Positions 17,737 to 26,024 of a stretch of 64,000 nt of DNA are shown here, in pieces; position 1 is the first letter of the stretch; every line of letters starts with the position of its first letter. The notes beneath the pieces were generated by a model, which worked only from the letters and a program-made list of their open reading frames with translations, was not told the DNA's origin and searched no databases. The stretch lies in contig SAQG01000015.1 of assembly GCA_004020315.1 (NCBI GenBank), positions 32,503 to 96,502 on the forward strand. The letters run 5' to 3'. Source of the stretch: Mesorhizobium sp. Its GTDB lineage: Bacteria; Pseudomonadota; Alphaproteobacteria; Rhizobiales; Rhizobiaceae. A program made the position numbers and the translations under genes.

Positions 17737-17839
17737 GCATGTCGCCCCAAAAAGTGCGCAGCGGTTTGGGACAACGACATGCACCCAAAACAGGACTTCA
17801 AAGCGCATCGCCTGAGCCACGGTAATCGCGATGCGCTTT
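17737..17839. repeat. Two adjacent palindromes upstream of coaD
   Basis: A P5 copy has arms GCATGTCG (17737-17744) and CGACATGC (17775-17782). A second palindrome follows with arms AAAGCGCATCGC (17800-17811) and GCGATGCGCTTT (17828-17839), a perfect 12-base stem. The short text AAAAGTGCGCAGC occurs twice (near 17726 and 17750). These fill most of the 321-base gap between coaD and the 50-codon gene. Confidence 0.75.
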
Positions 17840-17978
17840 GAGTAAACCTTTTGGCCAAGATGAACGACCAATGAATGGGCCGATCACGAACGCTTCACGC
17901 AGCGTTCACTAGGTTGAAGTTTCAGAAGATGAAACCAAAACCCCATTCAGTCGTTGCTAGATGCAGGAGAACACGCAC

Positions 17979-18131
17979 ATGCTGATCTACATGCTCGCCA
18001 CCGCAATGACCGTCGCCATGCTGATCGCCACCGTATTCGGGCTGCATCAGGAAGCAGAGCGCGTCCGCGCCAAGTCCAATGCCAAGCGGTTCGGAGGCTT
18101 CGGTATCCGCAAGCCTTATCGCCACTTCTAA
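17979..18131 (+). CDS. Small single-pass membrane protein, 50 residues
   Basis: An ORF of 50 codons starts at ATG 17979 with GCAGGAGA upstream. The product has one hydrophobic segment (IYMLATAMTVAMLIATVFGL) followed by a basic tail ending RFGGFGIRKPYRHF. An in-frame ATG at 17961 would add six residues. No family is recognised. The good ribosome binding site, membrane helix and charged tail argue for a real gene. It is convergent with gyrA. Confidence 0.6.
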   Translation: MLIYMLATAMTVAMLIATVFGLHQEAERVRAKSNAKRFGGFGIRKPYRHF

Positions 18132-18188
18132 ACCGGCCGCTATCTGTTGACGGCGCCGGCCCATCGGGCCGGCATTGCCAATCAGGAC

Positions 18189-20999
18189 CTACTCGGCGTT
18201 ATTGTTCGGGCGAACGCCTTCAGCACCGGTATCCAGAGTCGCGTCGCCCTCGACACTCTCTTCGGCTTCCTCGTCCGATTGCGGTTCCGATATCCGCTCC
18301 ACCGAAACGACCTTCTCGCCGTCAGCCGTGTTGAAGATGGTCACGCCTTTAGTGGCACGGCTGGCGAAACGAATGCCGTTGACCGGCACGCGGATGACGG
18401 TGCCGCCATCCGAGACAAGCATGATCTGGTCGTCATTACCGACCGGGAAGGTCGCCACCAGACGGCCGATCTCAGCCACCTTCGACACATCGGTGGCGCG
18501 GATGCCCTTGCCGCCGCGCCCCGTGAGGCGGAAATCATAGGAAGACGAACGCTTGCCGTAGCCATATTCCGTCACCGTCAGCACGAACTGCTCGTGTGCC
18601 TTGAGGAATTCGTAGCGCTCGTCGGAAAGCTCCGTCTCCTCGCCGACCTCCTCATTGGTGAGCTGGATGTCTTCATCCTCGCCCGCCGCAATGCCGGCGG
18701 CGAGCCGCCGTTCGGCCGCCACCCGCTTGAGATAAGCGGCGCGTTCGGCCGGCGGCGCATCGACATGTTCGATCACCGCCATCGAGATCACCCGGTCGGT
18801 GGCAGCCATGGCGATGCCGCGCACGCCGACCGAGTTGCGGCTCTGGAAGACCCGCACGTCGCTGACCGAGAAGCGTATGCACTGGCCGGAGCTTGCGGTC
18901 AGAAGCACGTCGTCATTGTCGGTGCAGGTCTCGACGCCGAGAATCTCGTCGCCTTCCTCCTCCAGCTTCATCGCGATCTTGCCGTTGCGATTGACCTGGA
19001 CGAAGTCCGACAGCTTGTTGCGGCGCACCGTGCCGCGCGTCGTCGCGAACATCACGTCGAGTTCGCCCCAGCTGGTCTCGTCCTCGGGCAGCGGCATGAT
19101 GGTTGTGATGCGTTCGCCCTGCTCCAGCGGCAGCATGTTGATCAGCGCCTTGCCGCGTGACTGCGGGTTGCCGATCGGCAGGCGCCAAACCTTTTCCTTG
19201 TAGACGATGCCACGCGAAGAAAAGAACAGCACCGGCGTGTGCGTGTTGGCGACGAACAGCCGGGTGACGAAGTCCTCTTCCTTGGTCGACATGCCGGAGC
19301 GGCCCTTGCCGCCGCGGCGCTGTGCCCGGTAGAGCGACAGCGGCACCCGCTTGATGTAGCCGGAATGGCTGACCGTCACGACCATGTCCTCGCGCTGGAT
19401 CAGGTCCTCGTCTTCCATATCGGCCCCGCCCTCGGAGAGCTCGGTGCGGCGCGGCGTGCCGAACTCGTCACGCACGGCGGCAAGCTCGTCCTTGACGATC
19501 TGCTGAATGCGGGCGCGCGACGACAGGATGTCCAGGTAATCCTTGATCTCGTCGCCGATCGTGTTCAACTCGTCGGCGATTTCGTCGCGGCCGAGCGCGG
19601 TCAGGCGCTGCAGGCGCAGTTCGAGGATGGCGCGCGCCTGCTCCTCGGACAGATTATAGGTGCCGTCCTCGTTGATACGGTGGCGCGGATCGTCGATCAG
19701 CAGGATCAGCGATTCGACGTCGCCCGAGGGCCAGCGCCGCTCCATCAACTGCTCGCGCGCCGTCTGCGGGTCCGGCGCGGTGCGGATCAGCTTTATCACC
19801 TCGTCGATGTTGGCGACGGCAATGGCAAGGCCGACCAGCACATGGGCGCGGTCGCGCGCCTTGCGCAGCAGGAATTTCGTGCGCCGGCTGATCACATCCT
19901 CGCGGAAAGCGACGAACGCCTTCAGCATGTCGGTCAGCGTCAGCAATTCCGGTTTACCGCCGTTCAGCGCCACCATGTTCGCACCGAACGACGTCTGCAG
20001 CGGCGTAAAACGGTAGAGCTGGTTGAGGATGACGTCGGCGACCGCGTCGCGCTTCAGTTCGATGACGACGCGGTAGCCCTGGCGGTCGCTCTCGTCGCGG
20101 ATGTCGGAAATGCCCTCGATGCGCTTGTCGCGCACCAGTTCGGCCATCTTCTCGATCATCGACGACTTGTTCACCTGGTAGGGAACCTCGGTGATGACGA
20201 TCGATTCGCGGTCATTGCCGCGCGCCTCGATGTTGACGCGACCGCGCATGACAATGGAGCCGCGGCCGGTCGAATAGGCGCTGTAGATGCCGGAGCGGCC
20301 AAGCACGATGCCCCCGGTCGGGAAATCCGGCCCCGGAATGATCTCCATCAACGCCGGCAGATCGATCGCCGGATTGTCGATGAGCGCAATGGCGCCGTTG
20401 CAGACCTCGCCCAGATTGTGCGGCGGGATATTGGTGGCCATGCCGACGGCGATGCCGCCGGAGCCGTTGACCAACAGGTTCGGGAAGCGCGCCGGCAGGA
20501 CTTTCGGTTCGCTGCCGGACGCATCATAAGTGTCCTGGAAATCGACGGTGTCCTTGTCGATGTCTTCCAGCAACTCATGCGCGACCTTGGTCAGCCGCGA
20601 TTCGGTGTAACGCATCGCCGCCGGCGGATCGCCGTCGATCGAGCCGAAATTGCCCTGCCCGTCAATCAGCGGCACACGCAGCGACCAGTCCTGCGCCATG
20701 CGCACCAAGGCGTCGTAGATCGAGGCGTCGCCATGCGGATGGTATTTACCCATCACGTCGGCGACGGGACGCGCCGACTTCACATACTTGCGGTTCCAGT
20801 GGTAACCGCTCTCATGGGCGGCATAGAGGATGCGGCGATGCACCGGCTTCAACCCGTCGCGCACGTCAGGCAGCGCACGGCTGACGATCACGCTCATGGC
20901 GTAATCGAGATAGGAGCGCTGCATCTCCTCGATGATGGATATCGGCTCGATGCCGGTGGGGCCGCCATCGGCGCCGCGCGGTGTCTTCTGGTCGGTCAA
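18189..20999 (-). CDS. gyrA: DNA gyrase subunit A
   Basis: Subunit of 936 residues that cuts and rejoins DNA in the A2B2 gyrase. The catalytic tyrosine is in AMRYTESRLTKVA, and the quinolone-pocket region reads YHPHGDASIYDALVRMAQ. The residue matching E. coli Ser83 is alanine. The C-terminal beta-pinwheel has the GyrA box-like RRGGKGRSG and repeated blades. The N-terminal start MTDQKTPRGADGGP is normal for alphaproteobacteria. gyrB is elsewhere. Confidence 0.97.
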   Translation of the reverse strand: MTDQKTPRGADGGPTGIEPISIIEEMQRSYLDYAMSVIVSRALPDVRDGLKPVHRRILYAAHESGYHWNRKYVKSARPVADVMGKYHPHGDASIYDALVRMAQDWSLRVPLIDGQGNFGSIDGDPPAAMRYTESRLTKVAHELLEDIDKDTVDFQDTYDASGSEPKVLPARFPNLLVNGSGGIAVGMATNIPPHNLGEVCNGAIALIDNPAIDLPALMEIIPGPDFPTGGIVLGRSGIYSAYSTGRGSIVMRGRVNIEARGNDRESIVITEVPYQVNKSSMIEKMAELVRDKRIEGISDIRDESDRQGYRVVIELKRDAVADVILNQLYRFTPLQTSFGANMVALNGGKPELLTLTDMLKAFVAFREDVISRRTKFLLRKARDRAHVLVGLAIAVANIDEVIKLIRTAPDPQTAREQLMERRWPSGDVESLILLIDDPRHRINEDGTYNLSEEQARAILELRLQRLTALGRDEIADELNTIGDEIKDYLDILSSRARIQQIVKDELAAVRDEFGTPRRTELSEGGADMEDEDLIQREDMVVTVSHSGYIKRVPLSLYRAQRRGGKGRSGMSTKEEDFVTRLFVANTHTPVLFFSSRGIVYKEKVWRLPIGNPQSRGKALINMLPLEQGERITTIMPLPEDETSWGELDVMFATTRGTVRRNKLSDFVQVNRNGKIAMKLEEEGDEILGVETCTDNDDVLLTASSGQCIRFSVSDVRVFQSRNSVGVRGIAMAATDRVISMAVIEHVDAPPAERAAYLKRVAAERRLAAGIAAGEDEDIQLTNEEVGEETELSDERYEFLKAHEQFVLTVTEYGYGKRSSSYDFRLTGRGGKGIRATDVSKVAEIGRLVATFPVGNDDQIMLVSDGGTVIRVPVNGIRFASRATKGVTIFNTADGEKVVSVERISEPQSDEEAEESVEGDATLDTGAEGVRPNNNAE

Positions 21000-21188
21000 A
21001 TCAGGTCACAATCTAATCAGGAATCACTGGGTGCTTATATAGGAAGCCGGGCCGAAACTCCAACGTCCGCGGCAGTTTTCCAGTGTCGATTTTTGTGGTG
21101 ATTTCAAAAGGATATCACTGATTGCGACGATATGGCCGAGGCGCTTCGTGGCCAACGCGGCAAAGCTCATTGTCAGGCCAATTTTGCT

Positions 21189-22043
21189 TCACAAAGCCGG
21201 AACGGCAGATGTGTTCGGCGCTTTATCACCTCGCTGCCGGAGCCGGGAGGCGCCGGGCGTCTCCCCCATCACGCGCCGAAAACGGCGGTTGAAGGTCGAC
21301 AAATCGTTGAACCCCGCCTCGAAGGCGATCGCCGAGATTGGCTCGTCCGACATGCGCAGCCGCACCGCTGCCCTGTGCAGCCGGGTTTTCAGCAGGAACT
21401 GGTAGGGCGTCATGCCTGCCACGTGTCGGAAGGTGCGCAGGAAGTGGTAGGGACTGGTCGCTGTCTCGCTTGCAAGCTCGGCAAGCGAGACCGGCCGATC
21501 GGCATCCAGCTCAATGCGCCGCACCGCCTCAGCGACACGTTTCTGGTCGCGGCGGCTCGGCGACCGGGCAGCAGGCGTGATACCGGAGGCAACGGCTGCG
21601 CCGGCAATCCGCAGGCCGAGTTCCTCGAACGCCTCGACTTCGGCCATCTCGCGCGCGGCTTCCATTTCGGCCAGCAGCGGTGCCAGCGCCGGCAACGGCG
21701 GCAACCGCGGCGCTTCGAAAGCCAGCTTCTTCGCGCCCGGCACGTCGGCGACGATCTGTTCCATATAGGCCGGCCCGAAATGCAAGGAGAGGCAGCGGTC
21801 GCCGGCGCCATGCTCGTGCCCACACTCGTAGCAAGTGCCAGGGTTGCCGAGCAGAAGCGCGCCCGGCGTCAGCATTGCCATGCCCTGGCGTGCGCGGTAG
21901 CGGAAGGCGCCATTGGTAACCACGGCGACGCAGAAGTTGCGATGCTCTTCCTCGAACGGGCGATCAGCGACGCCGGCAGTGCAGACCACATCCGACACCT
22001 GCCAGTCTCGTCCGGACGCCAGTGTATGCGCGCTCGTCGTCAT
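21189..22043 (-). CDS. AraC-family transcriptional regulator
   Basis: Regulator of 284 residues. The C-terminal half holds the two AraC helix-turn-helix units (SLAELASETATSPYHFLRTF and ISAIAFEAGFNDLSTFNRRF, followed by GETPG). The N-terminal half is a cupin-like sensor with a Cys/His cluster (CYECGHEHGAGDRC) that could bind a metal or reactive ligand; this is a guess. It is divergent from the gene at 22147 with a gap of 103 bases, a common arrangement for regulator and target. Confidence 0.85.
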   Translation of the reverse strand: MTTSAHTLASGRDWQVSDVVCTAGVADRPFEEEHRNFCVAVVTNGAFRYRARQGMAMLTPGALLLGNPGTCYECGHEHGAGDRCLSLHFGPAYMEQIVADVPGAKKLAFEAPRLPPLPALAPLLAEMEAAREMAEVEAFEELGLRIAGAAVASGITPAARSPSRRDQKRVAEAVRRIELDADRPVSLAELASETATSPYHFLRTFRHVAGMTPYQFLLKTRLHRAAVRLRMSDEPISAIAFEAGFNDLSTFNRRFRRVMGETPGASRLRQRGDKAPNTSAVPAL

Positions 22044-22146
22044 GGCCGAAACATAGCAATTTTTCCCAAGCGCAAGAAGCCTGGCGCGGCGTATTCATCC
22101 CATTCTCCTGACAAAGATGGGCCTCCTGACAGAAGAGACCACAACC

Positions 22147-22683
22147 ATGTTCAATTCATCCTCCTTTGCCGAAGCCCTGCACAGCGACGGGCCAGCCGCA
22201 AACCTTGCCGAGAAACTGGATTTTTACGGCCGCTTCGTCGGGGCCTGGATATTCGACGCCACGCGCCATCTCGAAGACGGCCAGGTGCTGACCGGGCGCG
22301 GCGAAGTGCATTTCGGCTGGGTTCTCGAAGGCCGCGCGATCCAGGACGTATGGATCCTGCCCGCGCGGAACACTGGCGCACAGAGTTCCCTCGGCAAATG
22401 GACCTTCTATGGCACGACACTGCGCGTCTATGACCCCGGCGTCGACGCCTGGCACATCTTCTGGAGCGATCCGCGCACCCAATATTACAGCCGCCAGCTC
22501 GGCCGCGCCGAGGGCGACACCATCGTCCAACAAGGCGCTGACGGCACCGGCGCTTCGGTGCGCTGGAGTTTTTCCCGCATCACCGAAAATTCGTTCCGCT
22601 GGCTGGGCGAACGCTCGCAGGACGGCGGCGCGAGCTGGCGGCTCGAAGTCGAGTTCCTGGCGCGGCGCGCAACCAACAGTTGA
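22147..22683 (+). CDS. Conserved protein of unknown function, divergent from AraC regulator
   Basis: Soluble protein of 178 residues (MFNSSSFAEALHSDGPAANL). It is rich in Trp and beta-type segments (FYGRFVGAWIFDATRHLEDG, KWTFYGTTLRVYDPGVDAWH), resembling small beta-barrel DUF1579-like domains; this is a loose match. There is no signal peptide. The start at 22147 has AGAAGAGA upstream; ATG 22117 is an alternative. Divergence from the AraC gene suggests it is its target. Confidence 0.68.
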   Translation: MFNSSSFAEALHSDGPAANLAEKLDFYGRFVGAWIFDATRHLEDGQVLTGRGEVHFGWVLEGRAIQDVWILPARNTGAQSSLGKWTFYGTTLRVYDPGVDAWHIFWSDPRTQYYSRQLGRAEGDTIVQQGADGTGASVRWSFSRITENSFRWLGERSQDGGASWRLEVEFLARRATNS

Positions 22684-22752
22684 CCGCACGGTTTCCACTG
22701 ACCCTGCTTTGCTCTACCAATGCCGGGTGTTCGCCGGCGGGGAGGGTCAGAG

Positions 22753-23382
22753 ATGCCGAGCTTCGACAGCTTGTTCAATGCCTTCGTCACCATTCTCGTG
22801 ACCATCGACCCGCCTGGCCTGGCGCCGCTCTTCCTCGCCGTGACGCGCGGCATGAACCGCGAGGAGCGCAACCAGGTTTCCGTGCGCGCCTCGATCATTG
22901 GTTTCCTGGTGATGGCGCTGTTCGCAATCGCCGGCGCGTCGATCCTGTCGGTGTTCGGCATCACGCTGCCGGCCTTCCGCGTCGCCGGCGGCTTCCTGCT
23001 GTTCTTCATCGCCTTCGAAATGGTGTTCGAGCGCCGGCAGGACCGCAAGGAGAAGATCGGCGACGTCGCCATCACCAAGGACATGATCCACAACATCGCC
23101 GCCTTCCCGCTGGCGATCCCGCTGATCGCCGGTCCGGGTGCGATTTCAGCGACCGTCCTGCTGTCCGGCTCCTTTCCAGGTTTTGGCGCGCAGGCAGCTC
23201 TTGTCGGCATCATCGCGATCTGCCTTGTCATCACTTACCTGGTGTTCGTGCTGGCCGAGCGCATCGACCGTATCCTCGGCCAGACCGGCCGCTCAATCCT
23301 GACGCGGCTGCTCGGCGTCATCCTGGCGGCGCTCGCCGTTCAGTTCGTTGCCGACGGCATCAAGGCGCTGATGGCGGCATGA
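22753..23382 (+). CDS. MarC-family integral membrane protein
   Basis: Membrane protein of 209 residues with six predicted helices. It starts MPSFDSLFNAFVTILVTIDP and has the family motifs IDPPGLAPLFLA and AIPLIAGPGAISATVLL. The ATG at 22753 has GGGGAGGG upstream. MarC/SnatA proteins are placed in the NAAT transporter group, but their substrate is not settled and the old link to antibiotic resistance was withdrawn for E. coli MarC. Stands alone between a divergent gene pair and osmC. Confidence 0.9.
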   Translation: MPSFDSLFNAFVTILVTIDPPGLAPLFLAVTRGMNREERNQVSVRASIIGFLVMALFAIAGASILSVFGITLPAFRVAGGFLLFFIAFEMVFERRQDRKEKIGDVAITKDMIHNIAAFPLAIPLIAGPGAISATVLLSGSFPGFGAQAALVGIIAICLVITYLVFVLAERIDRILGQTGRSILTRLLGVILAALAVQFVADGIKALMAA

Positions 23383-23420
23383 AAATGAAAGCGGCCGCGC
23401 GCTTGATTGCCGAGGCCGTC

Positions 23421-23458
23421 ATTTTCGTCATCCAGCTCGCGCGACGAACCGCCGCCAC
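23421..23458 (-). repeat. Duplicated fragment of the ssb 3' end
   Basis: Read on the minus strand, this stretch encodes GGGSSRELDDE, the same as the end of SSB (24041-24077, GGGSSRELDDEIPF). About 32 of 37 bases match, and most differences are at third codon positions. The two copies are in the same orientation and flank the osmC gene and a palindrome, like the two ends of an insertion that duplicated its target. No integrase or transposase is seen. Confidence 0.6.
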
Positions 23459-23473
23459 TGGACGCTGTCCTAC

Positions 23474-23896
23474 TTAGGCCGTGGTGTCGATGACTTCGAA
23501 GTCGTGGGTAATCTCGGCGGTCTTGGCTATCATTGCCGAGGCCGAGCAGTATTTTTCGATCGACAGGTCGATCGCCCGTTTCACCTTGTCGCGCGAAAGG
23601 GCTCGGCCCTTGACGATGAAATGCATATGGATGCGGGTGAAGACCCTGGGATCGACTTCCGCCCGGTCGGCGTCGAGCTCGACTACGCAGTCTTCGACCG
23701 CCTCGCGCCCCTTTTCGAGGATGTGGACAACATCATAGGCCGAGCAGCCGCCAGTGCCGAGCAGCACCAGTTCCATCGGGCTCGGCCCCGGCGTTTTGCC
23801 ATCCGGCCCGAACGCGGTTCCCAGCACCACCTTGTGACCGCTGCCGGACTCGCCGACGAAAGTGCGCTCCTCGACCCATTTGACCCGTGCTTTCAC
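23474..23896 (-). CDS. OsmC-family peroxiredoxin-like protein
   Basis: Protein of 140 residues, likely GTG start at 23896 (MKARVKWVEERTF) with AAAGGA upstream. The OsmC/YhfA fold is indicated by PSPMELVLLGTGGCSAYDVV with the first redox cysteine and SIEKYCSASAMIAKTAEITH with the second. Such proteins reduce organic peroxides, though YhfA-like members are less studied. It lies between the ssb tail fragment and ssb itself, as if inserted downstream of ssb. Confidence 0.87.
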   Translation of the reverse strand: MKARVKWVEERTFVGESGSGHKVVLGTAFGPDGKTPGPSPMELVLLGTGGCSAYDVVHILEKGREAVEDCVVELDADRAEVDPRVFTRIHMHFIVKGRALSRDKVKRAIDLSIEKYCSASAMIAKTAEITHDFEVIDTTA

Positions 23897-23935
23897 CTGA
23901 TACGTCCTTTCACCGCACACTACTCAAACGCACAT

Positions 23936-23968
23936 CGTCCCGAAAATCCGAGACAGATTTTCGGGACG
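23936..23968. repeat. Perfect inverted repeat upstream of osmC
   Basis: CGTCCCGAAAATC (23936-23948) and GATTTTCGGGACG (23956-23968) form a 13-base perfect stem with a 7-base loop. It lies between the ssb stop and the osmC start, so it may end ssb transcription or be another rhizobial palindromic repeat. There is no T-run. Confidence 0.65.
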
Positions 23969-24030
23969 CCAATGCGTGGCCCCAAGTGGCTGGCGTTGTC
24001 AGTTGGCGCAGAGCCGCTCGCCCCGAGGGA

Positions 24031-24552
24031 TCAGAACGGAATTTCGTCGTCGAGTTCGCGCGACGAACCGCCGCCACCACCGCCCTTGTTGCCACCGCTG
24101 CCGCGATTGAGACTCTCGCCCGGACCGGACTGGCCGAAATCGGAACCGCGGCTCGCGCCGCTACCGGCATAGCTGCCGACCTGACCGCCCTCGCCTTGCC
24201 CGCGTGCGTCGAGCATCTGCAGCTCGCCACGAAACTTCTGCAGCACGATTTCGGTCGTGTAGCGATCATTGCCGGTCTGGTCCTGCCATTTGCGCGTCTG
24301 CAACTGGCCCTCGACATAAACCTTCGCACCCTTCTTCAGGTACTGCTCGGCGACCTTGGCGAGCTGGTCGTTGAAGATGACGACATTGTGCCACTCGGTC
24401 TTTTCCTTGCGCTCGCCGGAAGCCTTGTCGCGCCAGCTTTCCGACGTGGCGACGCGGATGTTGACGACCGGCTCACCCGAATTCAAACGGCGGATTTCCG
24501 GGTCCGCCCCGAGATTGCCCACCAGAATGACCTTGTTGACGCTACCCGCCAT
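24031..24552 (-). CDS. ssb: Single-stranded DNA-binding protein
   Basis: Protein of 173 residues. The OB fold begins MAGSVNKVILVGNLGADPEI and includes SWRDKASGERKEKTEWHNVV and YVEGQLQTRKWQD. A Gly/Ser-rich linker leads to the acidic tip SRELDDEIPF, which recruits repair and replication proteins. It coats single-stranded DNA in replication, recombination and repair. A perfect LexA box lies about 105 bases upstream, so SOS control is likely. Confidence 0.97.
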   Translation of the reverse strand: MAGSVNKVILVGNLGADPEIRRLNSGEPVVNIRVATSESWRDKASGERKEKTEWHNVVIFNDQLAKVAEQYLKKGAKVYVEGQLQTRKWQDQTGNDRYTTEIVLQKFRGELQMLDARGQGEGGQVGSYAGSGASRGSDFGQSGPGESLNRGSGGNKGGGGGGSSRELDDEIPF

Positions 24553-24654
24553 GATACTTCTCCGCGCTCATCCGAAACAAATTTTTGGTCGCTGCACCTT
24601 ATAGAGTGTGGGTTCTCTCCGCTTGCTGTGGCTGGCTTTTCCCACAAGGTTTTT

Positions 24655-24669
24655 GTTCTCTTTTCGTTC
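24655..24669. promoter_or_regulatory. LexA (SOS) box upstream of ssb
   Basis: GTTC (24655-24658), seven bases, GTTC (24666-24669): an exact match to the alphaproteobacterial SOS box GTTC-N7-GTTC. It lies about 105 bases upstream of ssb. A weaker GTTC-N7-TTGC element is at about 24612-24626. Confidence 0.8.
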
Positions 24670-24763
24670 TAGAATAGAGGTCCTGTGCTGTCAATGGTTG
24701 TCAGTAACAAGTAGTGTGTTGGCGTCGAATTTTCCACGACCTATGGGATCGAGGGCGAACACG

Positions 24764-25170
24764 ATGAAGACGGTTGCGCATGACGACCAGCCGCAAGAAG
24801 AATGGCGAGCGGGAGTAAAGACTCGCATGCACGTCTCGGCCCGCAAGGGCGCAACTCAACTTTGCATATTTGAACAGTGGGTCGAACCGGCAGTTGGCGC
24901 CCCGACACATTGGCACCCGGTTGAGGAAGTGCTTACAATGATCGTTGGGAAGGCGAGATGTGGATCGATGAAGATCGTGTCGTCTTGACGACCGGACAGT
25001 CGCTTGTTGTCTCCGCGCACAGGAAACATGGCTTCCGAAACGTCGGCTCAGAAATGCTTCATATACAGGCCGTGCTCGCTTCACCAATTTTCGAGGCGAT
25101 GTTCGACGGATCCACTGAGATGGTGAGGCGCTGGCTTCCAACGGTCTTGGTAAAAACCGCGCCTGCCTAA
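24764..25170 (+). pseudogene. Cupin-domain protein gene with a frameshift
   Basis: The first part (MKTVAHDDQPQEEWRAGVKT to HWHPVEEVLTMIVGKA) and the second (MWIDEDRVVLTTGQSLVV to the end) are consecutive halves of one small cupin but lie in different frames. A single missing base in AAGGCGAGATG (24950-24960), expected AAGGCGGAGATG, would restore one frame of about 135 residues. The metal-binding HWHPVEE motif is kept. Base composition is less GC-rich than neighbours. It could be a true pseudogene or a sequencing error. Confidence 0.65.
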
Positions 25171-25215
25171 AAACACCACTTGCCAAACCAATAAGCGTAG
25201 ACTTATGCTTCTATC

Positions 25216-25530
25216 ATGATCGAAGCAGAGGTTTTTCGAGCGCTTTCCGACCCGACGCGCCGCGCCGTCTACGAACGGCTCGCCGCCGGCGAGATGACGG
25301 TGTCCGAACTGCGCAACGGCATGACCGTGTCGCAACCGGCCGTGTCGCAGCATCTCGCGGTGCTGCGCGGCGCCGGCCTGGTGGTCGAGCGGCGAGCCGG
25401 CCGCAACGCCTATTATCGCGCCGATCCGCAAGGGCTTGACCCTCTGCTCGGCTGGATCGAGCGCTACCGTGCGTTCTGGCCCGAGCGTATCGAACGGCTC
25501 AAGGCGGTTTTGAAGGAAATGGACCAATGA
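25216..25530 (+). CDS. ArsR-family transcriptional regulator
   Basis: Winged-helix regulator of 104 residues (MIEAEVFRALSDPTRRAVYE, recognition helix QPAVSQHLAVLRGAGLVVER). It has no obvious metal-binding cysteine pair, typical of ArsR proteins paired with AHSA1-type genes. The upstream text AATAAGCGTAGACTTATGCTT (25190-25210) has a partial dyad that could be its operator. The SD is weak. It overlaps the next gene by four bases (ATGA). Confidence 0.88.
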   Translation: MIEAEVFRALSDPTRRAVYERLAAGEMTVSELRNGMTVSQPAVSQHLAVLRGAGLVVERRAGRNAYYRADPQGLDPLLGWIERYRAFWPERIERLKAVLKEMDQ

Positions 25531-26003
25531 CGGCAAAACAGCATTCGGACATGGCGGCAGACTCGATCGAGTTCGAGTGCGAGCTTCCAGACCCGCCGGA
25601 AAAAGTGTGGCGGGCGCTGACGGTGCCGGACCTGCTCGCGGCCTGGATGATGCCGAACGACATCAAACCGGAGATCGGCAGCCGCTTTGCCTTTGTGAGG
25701 CCGGACGCGCCGATCGATTGCGAAATCCTCGACGCCGAGCCCGAACGCCTGCTGCGTTATTCCTGGCGGGAGCGGCCGGCGCCTGGCAATACAGCGGATC
25801 CGCTGGACAGTATCGTTACCTTCACGCTTGACCGCACCGTGTCGGGCGGCACGCATCTGCGCATCGTCCACGGCGGATTTGCGCGAGTAGCTACGCCTGC
25901 AGTTGCGATGGTGGCCGCCGGTTGTCGGCTTTCGCTCAACGCACACAACCCCAAACAGACCATGCCCGCAAACACGCCTCGCCTCTTCCTGCGCGCGGCC
26001 TGA
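25527..26003 (+). CDS. AHSA1/SRPBCC-domain protein
   Basis: Protein of 158 residues. The START-like fold is shown by FECELPDPPEKVWRALTVPD, LLAAWMMPNDIKPEIGSRF and LLRYSWRER. Such proteins bind hydrophobic ligands; the specific ligand is unknown. It is translationally coupled to arsR (ATGA overlap), a very common pairing. The C-terminal 40 residues are less typical but end in LRAA as in relatives. Confidence 0.82.
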   Translation: MTAKQHSDMAADSIEFECELPDPPEKVWRALTVPDLLAAWMMPNDIKPEIGSRFAFVRPDAPIDCEILDAEPERLLRYSWRERPAPGNTADPLDSIVTFTLDRTVSGGTHLRIVHGGFARVATPAVAMVAAGCRLSLNAHNPKQTMPANTPRLFLRAA

Positions 26004-26024
26004 GCGGCACAACGGAGAAAAGCG

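Noticed and set aside
19239..21101. Plus-strand open frame of 620 codons opposite gyrA
   Set aside because: Antisense shadow in high-GC coding DNA; Arg/Gln/His-rich, no domain text, and gyrA on the other strand is certain.
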